A DNA stretch of 64,000 nucleotides, from NCBI RefSeq assembly GCF_014207985.1, contig NZ_JACHMI010000001.1, positions 8,353,001 through 8,417,000 on the forward strand, given 5' to 3'. The notes beneath the pieces are model-generated. The model was not told the DNA's origin. It searched no databases and saw only the letters and a program-made list of their open reading frames with translations. Source of the stretch: Nonomuraea rubra (lineage in GTDB: Bacteria; Actinomycetota; Actinomycetes; Streptosporangiales; Streptosporangiaceae). Both the position numbers and the translations under genes were made by a program. Positions 35,726 to 47,504 of this stretch are shown piece by piece. The number at the start of each line of letters is the position of its first letter. The first letter of the stretch is position 1.

Positions 35726-35738
35726 CAGCGGCACCGGT
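35700..35738 (-). terminator. metK terminator
   Basis: Perfect 11-bp arms ACCGGTGCCGC and GCGGCACCGGT with an inner CCC/GGG pair. On the minus strand the hairpin is followed by TTTTTCGC. It lies 17 bp past the metK stop and is the clearest intrinsic terminator of the window. Confidence 0.9.
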
Positions 35739-35754
35739 CAACGAGTGTGTGCCG

Positions 35755-36942
35755 TCACAGACCCGCGGCGGTCCGCAGGGCCTCCGCGCGGTCGGTGGAC
35801 TCCCAGGAGAAGCCCTCGCGCCCGAAGTGCCCGTACGCGGCGGTCTCCGAGTAGATCGGCCGCAGCAGGTCGAGGTCGCGGATGATGGCGGCGGGCCGCA
35901 GGTCGAACACCTGCAGCACGGCCTCCTGGATCTTCTCCACGGGCAGCTTCTCGGTGCCGAAGCACTCGACGAACAGGCCGACCGGCTGGGCCTTGCCGAT
36001 CGCGTACGCCACCTGCACCTCGCACCGGTCGGCGAGCCCGGCCGCGACGACGTTCTTGGCGACCCAGCGCATGGCGTAGGCGGCCGAGCGGTCGACCTTG
36101 GACGGGTCCTTGCCGGAGAAGGCGCCGCCACCGTGGCGGGCCATGCCGCCGTAGGTGTCGATGATGATCTTGCGGCCGGTGAGGCCGGCGTCGCCCATCG
36201 GGCCGCCGATCTCGAAGCGGCCGGTGGGGTTCACCAGCAGGCGGTAGCCCTCGGTGTCGAGCTCCAGGTCGGCGAGCACGGGGTCGACCACGTGCTCCTT
36301 GATGTCGGGCGCCAGCATCTCCTTGAGGTCGATCTCCGCGGCGTGCTGCGTGGAGACCACCACGGTGTCGAGGCGGACCGGCGTGTCGCCGTCGTACTCG
36401 ATCGTGACCTGGGTCTTGCCGTCGGGGCGCAGGTAGGGGACCGTGCCGCTCTTGCGCACCGCGGACAGGCGCTGGGCCAGCCGGTGGGCGAGCGTGATCG
36501 GCAGCGGCATCAGCTCGGGCGTCTCGCGGCAGGCGTAGCCGAACATGAGGCCCTGGTCACCGGCGCCCTGGCGGTCGAGCTCGTCAACGTCGCCGCCGAC
36601 GCGGTGCTCGTAGGCGTCGTCGACTCCCTGGGCGATGTCGGGCGACTGCGCGCCGATGGACACCGACACACCGCACGAGGCGCCGTCGAAGCCCTTGTGG
36701 GAGGCGTCGTAGCCGATCTCCAGGATCTTCTCGCGGATGACGCCGGGGATGTCGACGTAGGTCTCGGTCGTGACCTCGCCTGCGACGTGTACCTGGCCGG
36801 TAGTGATCATCGTCTCGACGGCGACCCGGCTCTTGGGGTCGTCCTTGAGCATGGCGTCGAGAATCGCGTCACTGATCTGGTCGGCGATCTTGTCCGGGTG
36901 GCCCTCGGTGACCGACTCGGATGTGAACAGGCGACGTGACAA
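35755..36942 (-). CDS. metK: S-adenosylmethionine synthetase
   Basis: A 395-residue MAT with [30 protein letters not shown], the P-loop [19 protein letters not shown] and a conserved C-terminus. It makes SAM from methionine and ATP. It starts at a TTG with GAGGAG eight bases upstream. A five-codon frame (ATG-AGG-AGC-CAC-TGA) overlaps that ribosome-binding site and stops one base before the TTG. No SAM riboswitch of known class is recognisable in the 128-bp leader. Confidence 0.97.
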   Translation of the reverse strand: MSRRLFTSESVTEGHPDKIADQISDAILDAMLKDDPKSRVAVETMITTGQVHVAGEVTTETYVDIPGVIREKILEIGYDASHKGFDGASCGVSVSIGAQSPDIAQGVDDAYEHRVGGDVDELDRQGAGDQGLMFGYACRETPELMPLPITLAHRLAQRLSAVRKSGTVPYLRPDGKTQVTIEYDGDTPVRLDTVVVSTQHAAEIDLKEMLAPDIKEHVVDPVLADLELDTEGYRLLVNPTGRFEIGGPMGDAGLTGRKIIIDTYGGMARHGGGAFSGKDPSKVDRSAAYAMRWVAKNVVAAGLADRCEVQVAYAIGKAQPVGLFVECFGTEKLPVEKIQEAVLQVFDLRPAAIIRDLDLLRPIYSETAAYGHFGREGFSWESTDRAEALRTAAGL

Positions 36943-37070
36943 CTCAGTGGCTCCTCATGCAGCGGCTGCTGACGGATGTAAGGCCCGGGACCAATGGGCA
37001 CGGCTGGGCCTCGCCGAAGTCTAGCCCCACCAGGCGCCAGGTCGCGAAACTGTCCACCATATGTCTCCCA

Positions 37071-37433
37071 TCAAAGCTCGGGCAGGGGATCGGCCGGCAG
37101 GATCTCCGGGGCGAAGATCTCCGCGTCCGCGGCCGACACCACAGCGGCGTACTCCTCATCGAACTCGAACACGATCGAGCCCAGCTCGAGAACGTTCCCC
37201 GGAAGGATCGGGCCGAGCCGGGTGTGCCGCGGGAACTCCGCGAACACCGACACGGGCCTGTCGGTCCTGAGCGTTCTCGTGGCCAGCACGGAGATGGCCG
37301 TGCCGGTGACCACGATCAGGAAGTTGCCCGTCCCCGCGGAACCCTCGGAGAACGCGGGGAAGACATAATGGATCTCCCCCTGATCGCCGAGCAATGTTCT
37401 ACAACGCTCCCTGACAGCGGAACCCACCGGCAT
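37071..37433 (-). CDS. Small hypothetical protein, possibly PH-like
   Basis: The 120 residues start at the ATG at 37433, with GGGGG five bases upstream; the frame is open a little further. The core EIHYVFPAFSE...NFLIVVTGTAISVLATRTL looks like an all-beta bacterial PH-like domain, and the tail is acidic. I cannot name a family with confidence. It lies between coaBC and metK on the same strand. Confidence 0.65.
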   Translation of the reverse strand: MPVGSAVRERCRTLLGDQGEIHYVFPAFSEGSAGTGNFLIVVTGTAISVLATRTLRTDRPVSVFAEFPRHTRLGPILPGNVLELGSIVFEFDEEYAAVVSAADAEIFAPEILPADPLPEL

Positions 37434-37530
37434 TCCAACCCCCTTGCCCCAAGTATCCGTAGGCAAGGAGTAATGGTGCAACAGGTGATCGTGTAACCGA
37501 ATCTGTACGCTTTGTACGATTTTCCGGGAC

Positions 37531-38721
37531 TCACCCGAGCCGTACGGCGACCAGATCCCACACGGCGTCGGCGAGATCCTCCTTGGGCCCGAACGGCACC
37601 TCCACCGGATCCCCGCCCGCCACCAGCACGGTGGCCGCGTTGTCGGGCGTGCCGAAGGCCAGGCCCTCCCCCACCTGGTTGACGACCAGCAGGTCGCAGC
37701 CCTTGCGGGCGAGCTTGGCCTGCCCGTTGGCCAGCACGTCGTGCGTCTCGGCCGCGAAGCCCACGATCACCGGGGGACCCGGCTCCACGCGGCGGCGCTC
37801 GCCGAGCTCGGCGAGGATGTCGGGGTTCTTGACGAGGTGGATGGCCTCGGGCTCGCCGTCGGTCTTCTTGATCTTGGCGTCGTGCCGCGTCGCGGGACGG
37901 AAGTCGGCCACCGCGGCGGCCATGACCACCACGTCGGCGCCGGCGGAGGCGGCCAGTACGGCATCGCGCAGCTCGGCCGTGGACTCGACCCGCACCACCT
38001 TCGCGCCGGCGGGGTCGGGGAGCGTGACGTTGGCGGCCACGAGCGTGACCTCGGCGCCCCGGGCGGCGGCCGTGCGGGCCAGGGCGTAGCCCTGCAGCCC
38101 GGAGGAACGGTTGCCGATGTAGCGCACCGGGTCGATGGCCTCGCGGGTGCCGCCGGCGGAGACGACCACCTTGCGGCCTGCCAGGTCACGGGGCCTGCCG
38201 CGGAGCACCCGCAGGCAGACCTGGAAGATCTCGGCGGGGTCGGGCAGCCGGCCAGGCCCCGTGTCGGCGCCGGTGAGCCGGCCCACCGCCGGGTCGATCA
38301 CGATGGCGCCCCGCTCGCGCAGCGTCGCGACGTTGGCCCGCGTGGCGGCGTGCTGCCACATCTCGGTGTGCATCGCGGGCGCGAACACCACCGGGCACGT
38401 CGCCGTCAGCAGCGTGTTGGTGAGCAGGTCGCCCGCCAGCCCGTGCGCGGCCTTGGCCAGCACGTCGGCGGTCGCGGGCGCCACCACGACGAGGTCGGCC
38501 CGCTTGCCGATGCGTACGTGCGGCACCTCGTGGACGTCGTCCCACACCTCCGGCGACACGGGGTTGCCGGAGAGGGCGGCCCAGGTGGGCGCGCCCACGA
38601 ACTTCAGGGCCTCGCGGGTCGGCACGACCCGCACCTCGTGGCCCGACTCGGTGAACAACCGCAGCAGCTCACACGCCTTGTACGCGGCGATGCCGCCGCT
38701 GACGCCCAGGACGACCTGCAT
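37531..38721 (-). CDS. coaBC: CoaBC: PPC decarboxylase / phosphopantothenate-cysteine ligase
   Basis: The 396 residues make up a flavin-dependent decarboxylase half (VVLGVSGGIAAYKACELLR, PHVRIGKRADLVVVAPATA, APAMHTEMW) and a ligase half (GRKVVVSAGGTREAIDPVR, MAAAVADFRPA, VGFAAET). It makes 4'-phosphopantetheine for coenzyme A. The position after rpoZ (8-bp gap) and gmk is conserved in actinobacteria. Confidence 0.96.
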   Translation of the reverse strand: MQVVLGVSGGIAAYKACELLRLFTESGHEVRVVPTREALKFVGAPTWAALSGNPVSPEVWDDVHEVPHVRIGKRADLVVVAPATADVLAKAAHGLAGDLLTNTLLTATCPVVFAPAMHTEMWQHAATRANVATLRERGAIVIDPAVGRLTGADTGPGRLPDPAEIFQVCLRVLRGRPRDLAGRKVVVSAGGTREAIDPVRYIGNRSSGLQGYALARTAAARGAEVTLVAANVTLPDPAGAKVVRVESTAELRDAVLAASAGADVVVMAAAVADFRPATRHDAKIKKTDGEPEAIHLVKNPDILAELGERRRVEPGPPVIVGFAAETHDVLANGQAKLARKGCDLLVVNQVGEGLAFGTPDNAATVLVAGGDPVEVPFGPKEDLADAVWDLVAVRLG

Positions 38722-38729
38722 CGAAGGGG

Positions 38730-38999
38730 TCAGGCCGCGCCTTCGATGGGCTCGGCGTTGAGCAGGCCCTCGGAGACCTCTCGCAGCGCGATGGACAGCG
38801 GCTTCTCCTGGGCGTGCGTCTCGACCAGCGGCCCGACGTACTCCAGCAGGCCCTCGCCGAGCTGGGAGTAGTAGGCGTTGATCTGGCGAGCGCGCTTGGC
38901 ACCCATGATCACCAGGGAGTACTTGCTGTCGACGATGTCGAGCAGCGCGTCGATCGGCGGGTTGGTGATGCCCTCCGCGGCCGGGGTGGTGCCTGCCAC
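38730..38999 (-). CDS. rpoZ: RNA polymerase omega subunit
   Basis: An 89-residue omega subunit with [20 protein letters not shown] and [11 protein letters not shown], typical of actinobacteria. It stabilises the beta' subunit. It lies 4 bp downstream of gmk on the same strand. Confidence 0.95.
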   Translation of the reverse strand: MAGTTPAAEGITNPPIDALLDIVDSKYSLVIMGAKRARQINAYYSQLGEGLLEYVGPLVETHAQEKPLSIALREVSEGLLNAEPIEGAA

Positions 39000-39003
39000 G
39001 ATG

Positions 39004-39669
39004 TCAGACCTCTCGGTTGGTGGTTGTCGTGACCCCCTGAGGGTCAGTCATCAAGGCTATCAGCCGGTGGCACACGTCTTGGACACTTGTGTTCACCAGC
39101 GTCAGGTCGAACTCCGACTCGGCGGCCATCTCGACCCGCCCGGCCGCCAGCCGGCGCGCGATGACGTCCTCGGGCTCGGTGCCGCGCCCGCGCAGCCGCT
39201 TCTCCAGCTCCTCCCAGGTGGGCGGGGCCAGGAACACCAGCAGCGCCTCGGGCATGCTCCTGCGCACCTGCCTGGCACCCTCGAGGTCGATCTCGAGCAG
39301 GGTCGGCACGCCGTCGGCGAGCTTCTTCAGCACCGGCTCGCGCGGGGTGCCGTAGCGGTTGCCCGCGAACTCCGCCCACTCGAGCAGCTCGCCCGACTCC
39401 ACGAGCCGGTCGAACTCCTCGCCGTCGACGAAGAAGTAGTGGACCCCGTTGACCTCGCCGGGCCGGGGCCTCCTGGTGGTCACCGAGACCGACAGCCACA
39501 CCTGGGGGTGCGCCCGCCGGAGCTCGGCGACGACCGTGGACTTGCCGACGCCCGACGGCCCTGAGAGGACCGTCAGCCGCCGTTCGATCAAGGGCGGGAA
39601 GTCGACTTCCACTTCCGGTCCGACCGCCTCGTGGGCACTGACTTCGCCGGACCAGGACCTGTCGGTCAC
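39004..39669 (-). CDS. gmk: Guanylate kinase
   Basis: The 221 residues have P-loop [36 protein letters not shown] and [20 protein letters not shown]. It phosphorylates GMP to GDP. An N-terminal extension of about 28 residues is common in actinomycete homologues. The start is GTG. It lies in the mihF-gmk-rpoZ order. Confidence 0.95.
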   Translation of the reverse strand: MTDRSWSGEVSAHEAVGPEVEVDFPPLIERRLTVLSGPSGVGKSTVVAELRRAHPQVWLSVSVTTRRPRPGEVNGVHYFFVDGEEFDRLVESGELLEWAEFAGNRYGTPREPVLKKLADGVPTLLEIDLEGARQVRRSMPEALLVFLAPPTWEELEKRLRGRGTEPEDVIARRLAAGRVEMAAESEFDLTLVNTSVQDVCHRLIALMTDPQGVTTTTNREV

Positions 39670-39712
39670 TTCCTACCCCCCGTTGAACCTGCGCTTTCGT
39701 GTGGAACAGAGA

Positions 39713-40036
39713 TTAGCTCTCGTTGCCACCGAACTCGCGCTCGAGGGAGGCCCTCTGGTTCGCGCCGAGGCCCCGCACGCGGCGGGACTCGGCGATGGCA
39801 AGCCGCTCCATGAGCTGCTTGGCGCGGACCTTGCCCACGCCGGGGAGCGATTCCAACAGTGCCGACACCTTCATCTTGCCGATGACGTCGTCGGTCTGCC
39901 CATCCTTGAGCACCTCAGCCAGAGAAACCGCGCCATGCTTGAGCCGGTTCTTGACCTCGGCACGCTCTTTACGGGCCTTGGCAGCCTTTTCCAAAGCTGC
40001 GGCGCGCTGCTCAGGGGTCAGGGGAGGAAGAGCCAC
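39713..40036 (-). CDS. mihF: Integration host factor, actinobacterial type
   Basis: A 107-residue mIHF/sIHF protein. The N-terminal helix MALPPLTPEQRAAALEKAAK is followed by the H2TH-like SLPGVGKVRAKQLMERL and the basic GLGANQRASLEREF end. It is a nucleoid-associated DNA-binding protein required for phage integration and development in Streptomyces and mycobacteria. Location between pyrF and gmk is the conserved one. Confidence 0.96.
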   Translation of the reverse strand: MALPPLTPEQRAAALEKAAKARKERAEVKNRLKHGAVSLAEVLKDGQTDDVIGKMKVSALLESLPGVGKVRAKQLMERLAIAESRRVRGLGANQRASLEREFGGNES

Positions 40037-40490
40037 GCCGGGTCACCTCGAATTTCTGTCGATGTACTCGGACGGGAAGGGAAACTAGCTGGTCATCGCC
40101 CCCTAAGCAACGTCAAGAGCGGTTTCTCTCGCCACAAAATCCACTTCATCACTCTGCGTGTTCGTAAAATCACATTGTGCTGATCAAATCGCCCTCACTT
40201 CCCCCTTCGCGCGTCGGCTCGCGCCGGTGTCGCGAAACGCAAGGGGGCTCATGATCTCGCCGCGCACCGATGTCCGAAACCCCGCCCGCACCAGGGCCGA
40301 AACCTGTCACGTGATCACCCGCGGATGCATTACGATCTTGTAAGCGGGGCCCGGCAGGCGTGGTGCGTGGCGGCGGGCGGCGCATGCCCGCACGGCGCGC
40401 CTCAGGCGGCGCGCGCCGGGCCGCCTGCGCCCCAAGCGGCGCGCCGGGCAGCGTGAGCCTCGGGGGCGTGAGCCTCGGGTGGCGTGTGCC
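40037..40490. other. 454-bp gap between mihF and pyrF
   Basis: The part next to mihF (40037-40200) is AT-richer than its surroundings and must hold the mihF promoter. The part next to pyrF (40380-40490) is very GC-rich, with hairpin-forming GGCGCGCC/GGCGCGCGCC (40395-40418) that may end the pyr transcript. The minus-strand frame covering 40170-40385 is not protein-like, so I see no gene here. Confidence 0.5.
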
Positions 40491-40497
40491 TCAGGTG
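40451..40497. repeat. Three 15-16-bp tandem repeats at the pyrF stop codon
   Basis: GCGTGAGCCTCGGGG, GCGTGAGCCTCGGGTG and GCGTGTGCCTCAGGTG lie head to tail. The third includes the pyrF stop (TCA on the plus strand) and its last codons, so the array looks like repeated duplication of the pyrF 3' end into non-coding DNA. Confidence 0.8.
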
Positions 40498-41183
40498 GCG
40501 CGGCGGAGCGAGGCGGCGATGGCCGCGGCCGCCGCTCCCGGGTCGGGCGAGCCCGTGATGGGCCGTCCGATCACGAGCAGGTCGGCGCCGTCCGCCAGGG
40601 CCTGCTCGGGCGTGGCGACGCGCATCTGGTCCTGCGTGGCGGCCCCGGTGGGCCGCACGCCGGGCGTGATGAGCGTGATCTCCTCGCCCACCTCGGCGCG
40701 CACCGCCGAGACCTCGTTGGGCGAGCACACGAGCGCCGTGGCGCCCGACTCGACCGACAGCGCTGCCAGGCGGCGCACGGCGGAGTCGGCCGGCCCGGTG
40801 AGCCCGATGCGCTCCAGGTCGCCCTCGGTGAGGGAGGTCAGGACGGTCACGGCGGCGATCTGGGTGTGCGGCGCGGCCGCCACGGCCGCCCTGATCATGG
40901 CGGGCCCGCCGGCGGCGTGCACGGTCAGGATCGAGGGCCGCAGCCGCGCCACCGCCCGCGCGGCCCCGGCCACGGTGTTGGGGATGTCGTGCAGCTTGAG
41001 GTCGAGGAACACGCGTACGCCGCTGGCCCCGCGCACGGAGGCGATCACGTCGGGCCCGTAGCGCAGGTAGAGCTCCAGGCCCACCTTGACCGTGCTGACG
41101 TGCGGCGTCACGAGGGCGGCCCACCGGGCGGCGGTCTCCAGGTCGGGAGCGTCGAGAGCGACGGCGATCGGTGCGGGGGTCAA
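40491..41183 (-). CDS. pyrF: Orotidine 5'-phosphate decarboxylase
   Basis: A 230-residue decarboxylase: VALDAPDLETAARW, the catalytic Lys-Asp set in VFLDLKLHDIPNTV, LTVHAAGG and VIGRPITGSPDPGAA. It forms UMP, the end of the pathway. It starts at a TTG preceded by GGAGAG within a 29-bp repeat shared with the intercistronic array. Confidence 0.95.
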   Translation of the reverse strand: MTPAPIAVALDAPDLETAARWAALVTPHVSTVKVGLELYLRYGPDVIASVRGASGVRVFLDLKLHDIPNTVAGAARAVARLRPSILTVHAAGGPAMIRAAVAAAPHTQIAAVTVLTSLTEGDLERIGLTGPADSAVRRLAALSVESGATALVCSPNEVSAVRAEVGEEITLITPGVRPTGAATQDQMRVATPEQALADGADLLVIGRPITGSPDPGAAAAAIAASLRRAT

Positions 41184-41282
41184 GACGTGCTCTCCAGGAC
41201 TTCGGGACTCAAGACGTGCTCCCCAAGGATTCGGGACTCAAGACGTGCTCTCCAGGGATTCGGGAGTCAAGGCGTGCTCTCC
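41180..41282 (-). repeat. 29-bp tandem array at the pyrD-pyrF junction (3 full copies + 16 bp)
   Basis: Units at 41180-41208, 41209-41237 and 41238-41266, with a partial at 41267-41282. On the minus strand every copy ends GGAGAGCACG-(T/C)-CTTGA (GGGGAG in the middle copy), which is a ribosome-binding site, a TTG and an overlapping TGA. The pyrD stop lies in the partial copy and the pyrF start in the last copy. Between them the array creates three TTG-started frames of 10 codons (MTPESLESTS, MSPESLGSTS, MSPEVLESTS), each linked to the next by TTGA. Confidence 0.95.
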
Positions 41283-42244
41283 TCGGTGTCGACCAGCAGG
41301 TGCCGGGGCGCGCTCCCCGGCGGTCGGTGAGCCAGCCCGACGGCGTCGGCCAGCCGCTGGAAGCCGCGGGCCCTCAGGAGCTCCTCCAGCTCGCGTTCGA
41401 TGCGCAGGCAGGCGTAGGGGTCGTGGAACAGCGCCGTGCCCACTCCGACCGCGCAGGCGCCCGCCAGGACGAGCTGGAAGGCGTCCCTGCCCGTCATGAC
41501 GCCGCCGACACCTATCAGGGGCACTCCGGGCAGTGCCGCGTGCACCTGCCAGACGCACCGTACGGCCAGCGGCAGGATGGCCGGCCCCGACAGCCCGCCG
41601 GTGACGGCGGCGAGCGAGGGCCGCAGCGCCTCGGTGTCGATGGCCATGCCCAGCGGATTGTTGATCATGGACAGCGCGTCGGCCCCGGCGTCCACGCAGG
41701 CGCGCGCGACGGAGACGATGTCGGCCACGTCGGGCGCGAGCTTCGCGACGACGGGCACGTCGTAGCGCATGATGGAGCGCACGGAGGCGATCACCTCGGC
41801 CGCCGCGCTGCCCTCGCGGGCGAAGACGCGCCCGCGGTCCTCCATGTTCGGGCAGGAGAGGTTGACCTCCAGCGCGGTCACCCCGGGCGCGTCGGCGAGC
41901 CTGCGGGCCAGCTCGGAGTACTCGGCGACGGTGCCGCCGCCGATCGAGACGATGGTCTTGATGCCGCGCTGGGCCAGCCAGGGCAGCTCGCGCTCCAGGA
42001 ACGCCTCGATGCCCGGCCCCTGCAGCCCGACGGCGTTGAGCATGCCCGAGGGCGTCTCGGCCATGCGCGGCGTGGGCCGGCCCGCGCGCGGGGCCATGGT
42101 GATCGAGCGGGTGGTCAGCGCGCCGAGCCGGTGCAGGTCGAAGAACTGGGCCAGCTCCCGACCCGAGGAGGCGCAGCCGGCGGCGGTGGTGATGGGGTTC
42201 GCGAGCTCCACATGCGCCAGAAATGTCCGCATATCAACTGACAT
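41267..42244 (-). CDS. pyrD: Dihydroorotate dehydrogenase, class 1B catalytic subunit
   Basis: The 325 residues have an FMN-binding barrel with VNLSCPNMEDRG (class 1 catalytic Cys), VAKLAPDVADIV, SMINNPLGMAIDTEAL and GVGGVMTGRDAFQLVLAGA. Pairing with pyrK just upstream makes it the NAD-linked heteromeric class 1B enzyme. Start options are ATG 42244 (GGAGG 11 bases upstream), ATG 42232 and GTG 42253; I prefer 42244. The 3' end is inside the 29-bp array, so the last five residues (EESTP) are repeat-derived or the repeat source. Confidence 0.93.
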   Translation of the reverse strand: MSVDMRTFLAHVELANPITTAAGCASSGRELAQFFDLHRLGALTTRSITMAPRAGRPTPRMAETPSGMLNAVGLQGPGIEAFLERELPWLAQRGIKTIVSIGGGTVAEYSELARRLADAPGVTALEVNLSCPNMEDRGRVFAREGSAAAEVIASVRSIMRYDVPVVAKLAPDVADIVSVARACVDAGADALSMINNPLGMAIDTEALRPSLAAVTGGLSGPAILPLAVRCVWQVHAALPGVPLIGVGGVMTGRDAFQLVLAGACAVGVGTALFHDPYACLRIERELEELLRARGFQRLADAVGLAHRPPGSAPRHLLVDTEESTP

Positions 42245-43085
42245 GTCGTGCACCGCCTCCGGGGGCGCCGAGCGCGTCGAACGGGATCGTTCCCACGTCC
42301 TCGAAGCGCACCCGCTCCCCCCGGAACACCGGCCCCTCCGCGCACGCCCTGACCATCCTGGTCGCGCCGTCGTCGCCGATGACGGGCAGCACGCACGTCA
42401 TGCACACCCCGATCCCGCAGGCCATGGCCTCCTCGACCGCCACCTGCACGGGGATGTCGAACTCCATCGCCACCGCCGTCACCGCCCGCAGCGTCTCCAT
42501 GGGCGCGCAGGCGTACACGGCGTCGGCGCGCGTGTCGGCGATCACCGAGGGCAGCGCGTCGGTGACCTTGCCGCGCAGCCCCAGCGAGCCGTCCTCGGTG
42601 GTCAGCGTCGTCGTCTCGGCGATCCTGCGGGCCCGCATCGCGCCGAACACCCGCTCGGCCCCGGCGCCGCCGAGCACGAAGTCCACCCGGCAGCCCCGCG
42701 CCAGCAGCGCGTCGGCCAGCGGGAACAGCACGGCGGAGCCGTACTCGGAGCCGACCAGCACGCAGTGGACGGGGTCGCGCGGCAGCGGGAACGGCCGCCC
42801 GAGCGGCCCGACCAGGTCGAGCGTGTCACGGGCGCGCCGCTCGGCGAGCCAGGCCGTGCCGGACCCGCGGACGGTGAAGACGAGCTCCACCGTGCCGCCG
42901 TAGTCGGACTTCACGTCGTGGATCGACAGCGCGCGGCGCGTCACCATCGACGTGTACGGCCCGCCCACCGCCACGGAGACGAAGTGGCCGGGGCGGTAAC
43001 GCTCGGCGATGCCGGGCGCCACCACCGTCAGCGCATGGTAGGCGTCGACCCGGCGCGTCGTCAGCACCGTGCCCGTCACCTGCAC
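42234..43085 (-). CDS. pyrK: Dihydroorotate dehydrogenase electron transfer subunit PyrK
   Basis: A 283-residue FAD/[2Fe-2S] protein of the ferredoxin reductase type: FAD-binding TRRALSIHDV, NAD-binding CVLVGSEYGSAVLFPLADAL, and iron-sulfur cysteines MACGIGVCMTCVLP plus VRACAEGP. It passes electrons from PyrD to NAD+. The GTG at 43085 has no ribosome-binding site; a GGGAGG lies nine bases before an in-frame CTG at 43100, which would add five residues. It overlaps pyrD by 11 bp. Confidence 0.93.
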   Translation of the reverse strand: MQVTGTVLTTRRVDAYHALTVVAPGIAERYRPGHFVSVAVGGPYTSMVTRRALSIHDVKSDYGGTVELVFTVRGSGTAWLAERRARDTLDLVGPLGRPFPLPRDPVHCVLVGSEYGSAVLFPLADALLARGCRVDFVLGGAGAERVFGAMRARRIAETTTLTTEDGSLGLRGKVTDALPSVIADTRADAVYACAPMETLRAVTAVAMEFDIPVQVAVEEAMACGIGVCMTCVLPVIGDDGATRMVRACAEGPVFRGERVRFEDVGTIPFDALGAPGGGARHVS

Positions 43086-43123
43086 CGGTGTGCCGGCCAG
43101 ACGTCTTCACCTCCCGTGCGGGG

Positions 43124-46397
<3,274 letters not shown>

Positions 46398-46411
<14 letters not shown>

Positions 46412-47504
46412 GGGTCATGACCTCGCAGAACTCGTCGAAGAGATAGGCGGCGTCGTGTGGGCCGGCGGCGGCCTCCGGGTGGTACTGGACGCTGAAGGCG
46501 CGGCCGTCGAGCAGCCGCAGCCCCTCCACGCAGCGGTCGTTGAGGTTGACGTGGCTCACCTCGGCCTGCCCGTACGGGGTCTCGAACGGCCCGCCGAGCG
46601 GCGCCTCCACCGCGAACCCGTGGTTGTGCGCGGAGATCTCCACCTTCCCGGTGCGCACGTCCTGCACCGGCTGGTTGACGCCGCGGTGGCCGTAGCGCAG
46701 CTTGTACGTGGACAGCCCCAGGGCCCGCCCGAAGAGCTGGTTGCCGAAGCAGATCCCGAAGAACGGCACCTTCGCCTCCAGCACCCCGCGCAGCGCCGAC
46801 ACGTCGGCGGTGGCGGGGTCGCCCGGCCCGTTGGAGAAGAACACGCCGTCGGGCCGGACCGCCATGATCTGCTCGTAGGTGGCGTCGGCCGACAGCACGT
46901 GCACCTCGCAGCCGCGCTCGGCCATCCGGTGCGGGGTCATGCCCTTGATGCCGAGGTCCACGGCCGCGACCGTGAACCGCTTCTCGCCGATCGCCGGGAC
47001 GACGTACGTCTCGCCCGTGGCGACCTCGCGCGCCAGGTCGGCGCCCTCCATCGGGGGCGACTGCCGCACGCGCTCGACGAGCTCCTCGACCGGCGCCGAC
47101 GCCGCGCTGAAGATGCCGGCGCGCATGGCGCCGCGCTCGCGCAGGTGGCGGGTGAGCGCCCGGGTGCCGGAGATCGCGATCCCGACGACGCCCTGCTCCT
47201 TGAGGTAGTCGTCGAGCGAGCGGTTGGCCCGCCAGTTGGAGACCACCCTGGACGGCTCGCGCACGACGTAGCCGGCCACCCAGACACACCGGGACTCAGG
47301 GTCCTCGTCGTTGACGCCGGTGTTGCCGATGTGCGGCGCCGTCATGGCGACGATCTGCCGGTGGTAGGAGGGGTCCGTGAGGGTCTCCTGGTAGCCGGTC
47401 ATGCCGGTGTTGAAGACCATTTCGCCGAACGTCTCGCCTTCGGCGCCGTATGGAGTTCCGTGGAAGACGCGGCCGTCTTCCAGGACGAGCACCGCAGTGT
47501 TCAA
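46398..47504 (-). CDS. carA: Carbamoyl-phosphate synthase small subunit
   Basis: A 368-residue CarA: N-terminal [20 protein letters not shown], and a class I glutamine amidotransferase domain with the catalytic Cys in [16 protein letters not shown] and His-Glu in [12 protein letters not shown]. It starts at a TTG that overlaps the pyrC stop (TTGA), with AAGGGAA upstream. The same TTGA coupling device occurs at the pyrD-pyrF junction. Confidence 0.96.

Noticed and set aside
35378..35734. Minus-strand frame of 118 codons in the priA-metK gap
   Set aside because: It overlaps the metK terminator and decayed repeats, and its sequence is low-complexity Arg/Gly without a ribosome-binding site.
33366..35885. 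Long plus-strand frame opposite priA with a TRQAR repeat
   Set aside because: The repeat is only the reverse reading of the priA 15-bp array. There is no ribosome-binding site or domain.
36943..37070. SAM riboswitch upstream of metK
   Set aside because: I looked for SAM-I, SAM-II and SAM-IV-like core elements and found none in the leader.
40170..40385. Minus-strand frame of 71 codons between mihF and pyrF
   Set aside because: Low codon bias, no ribosome-binding site, and it lies in the promoter-like AT-richer gap.
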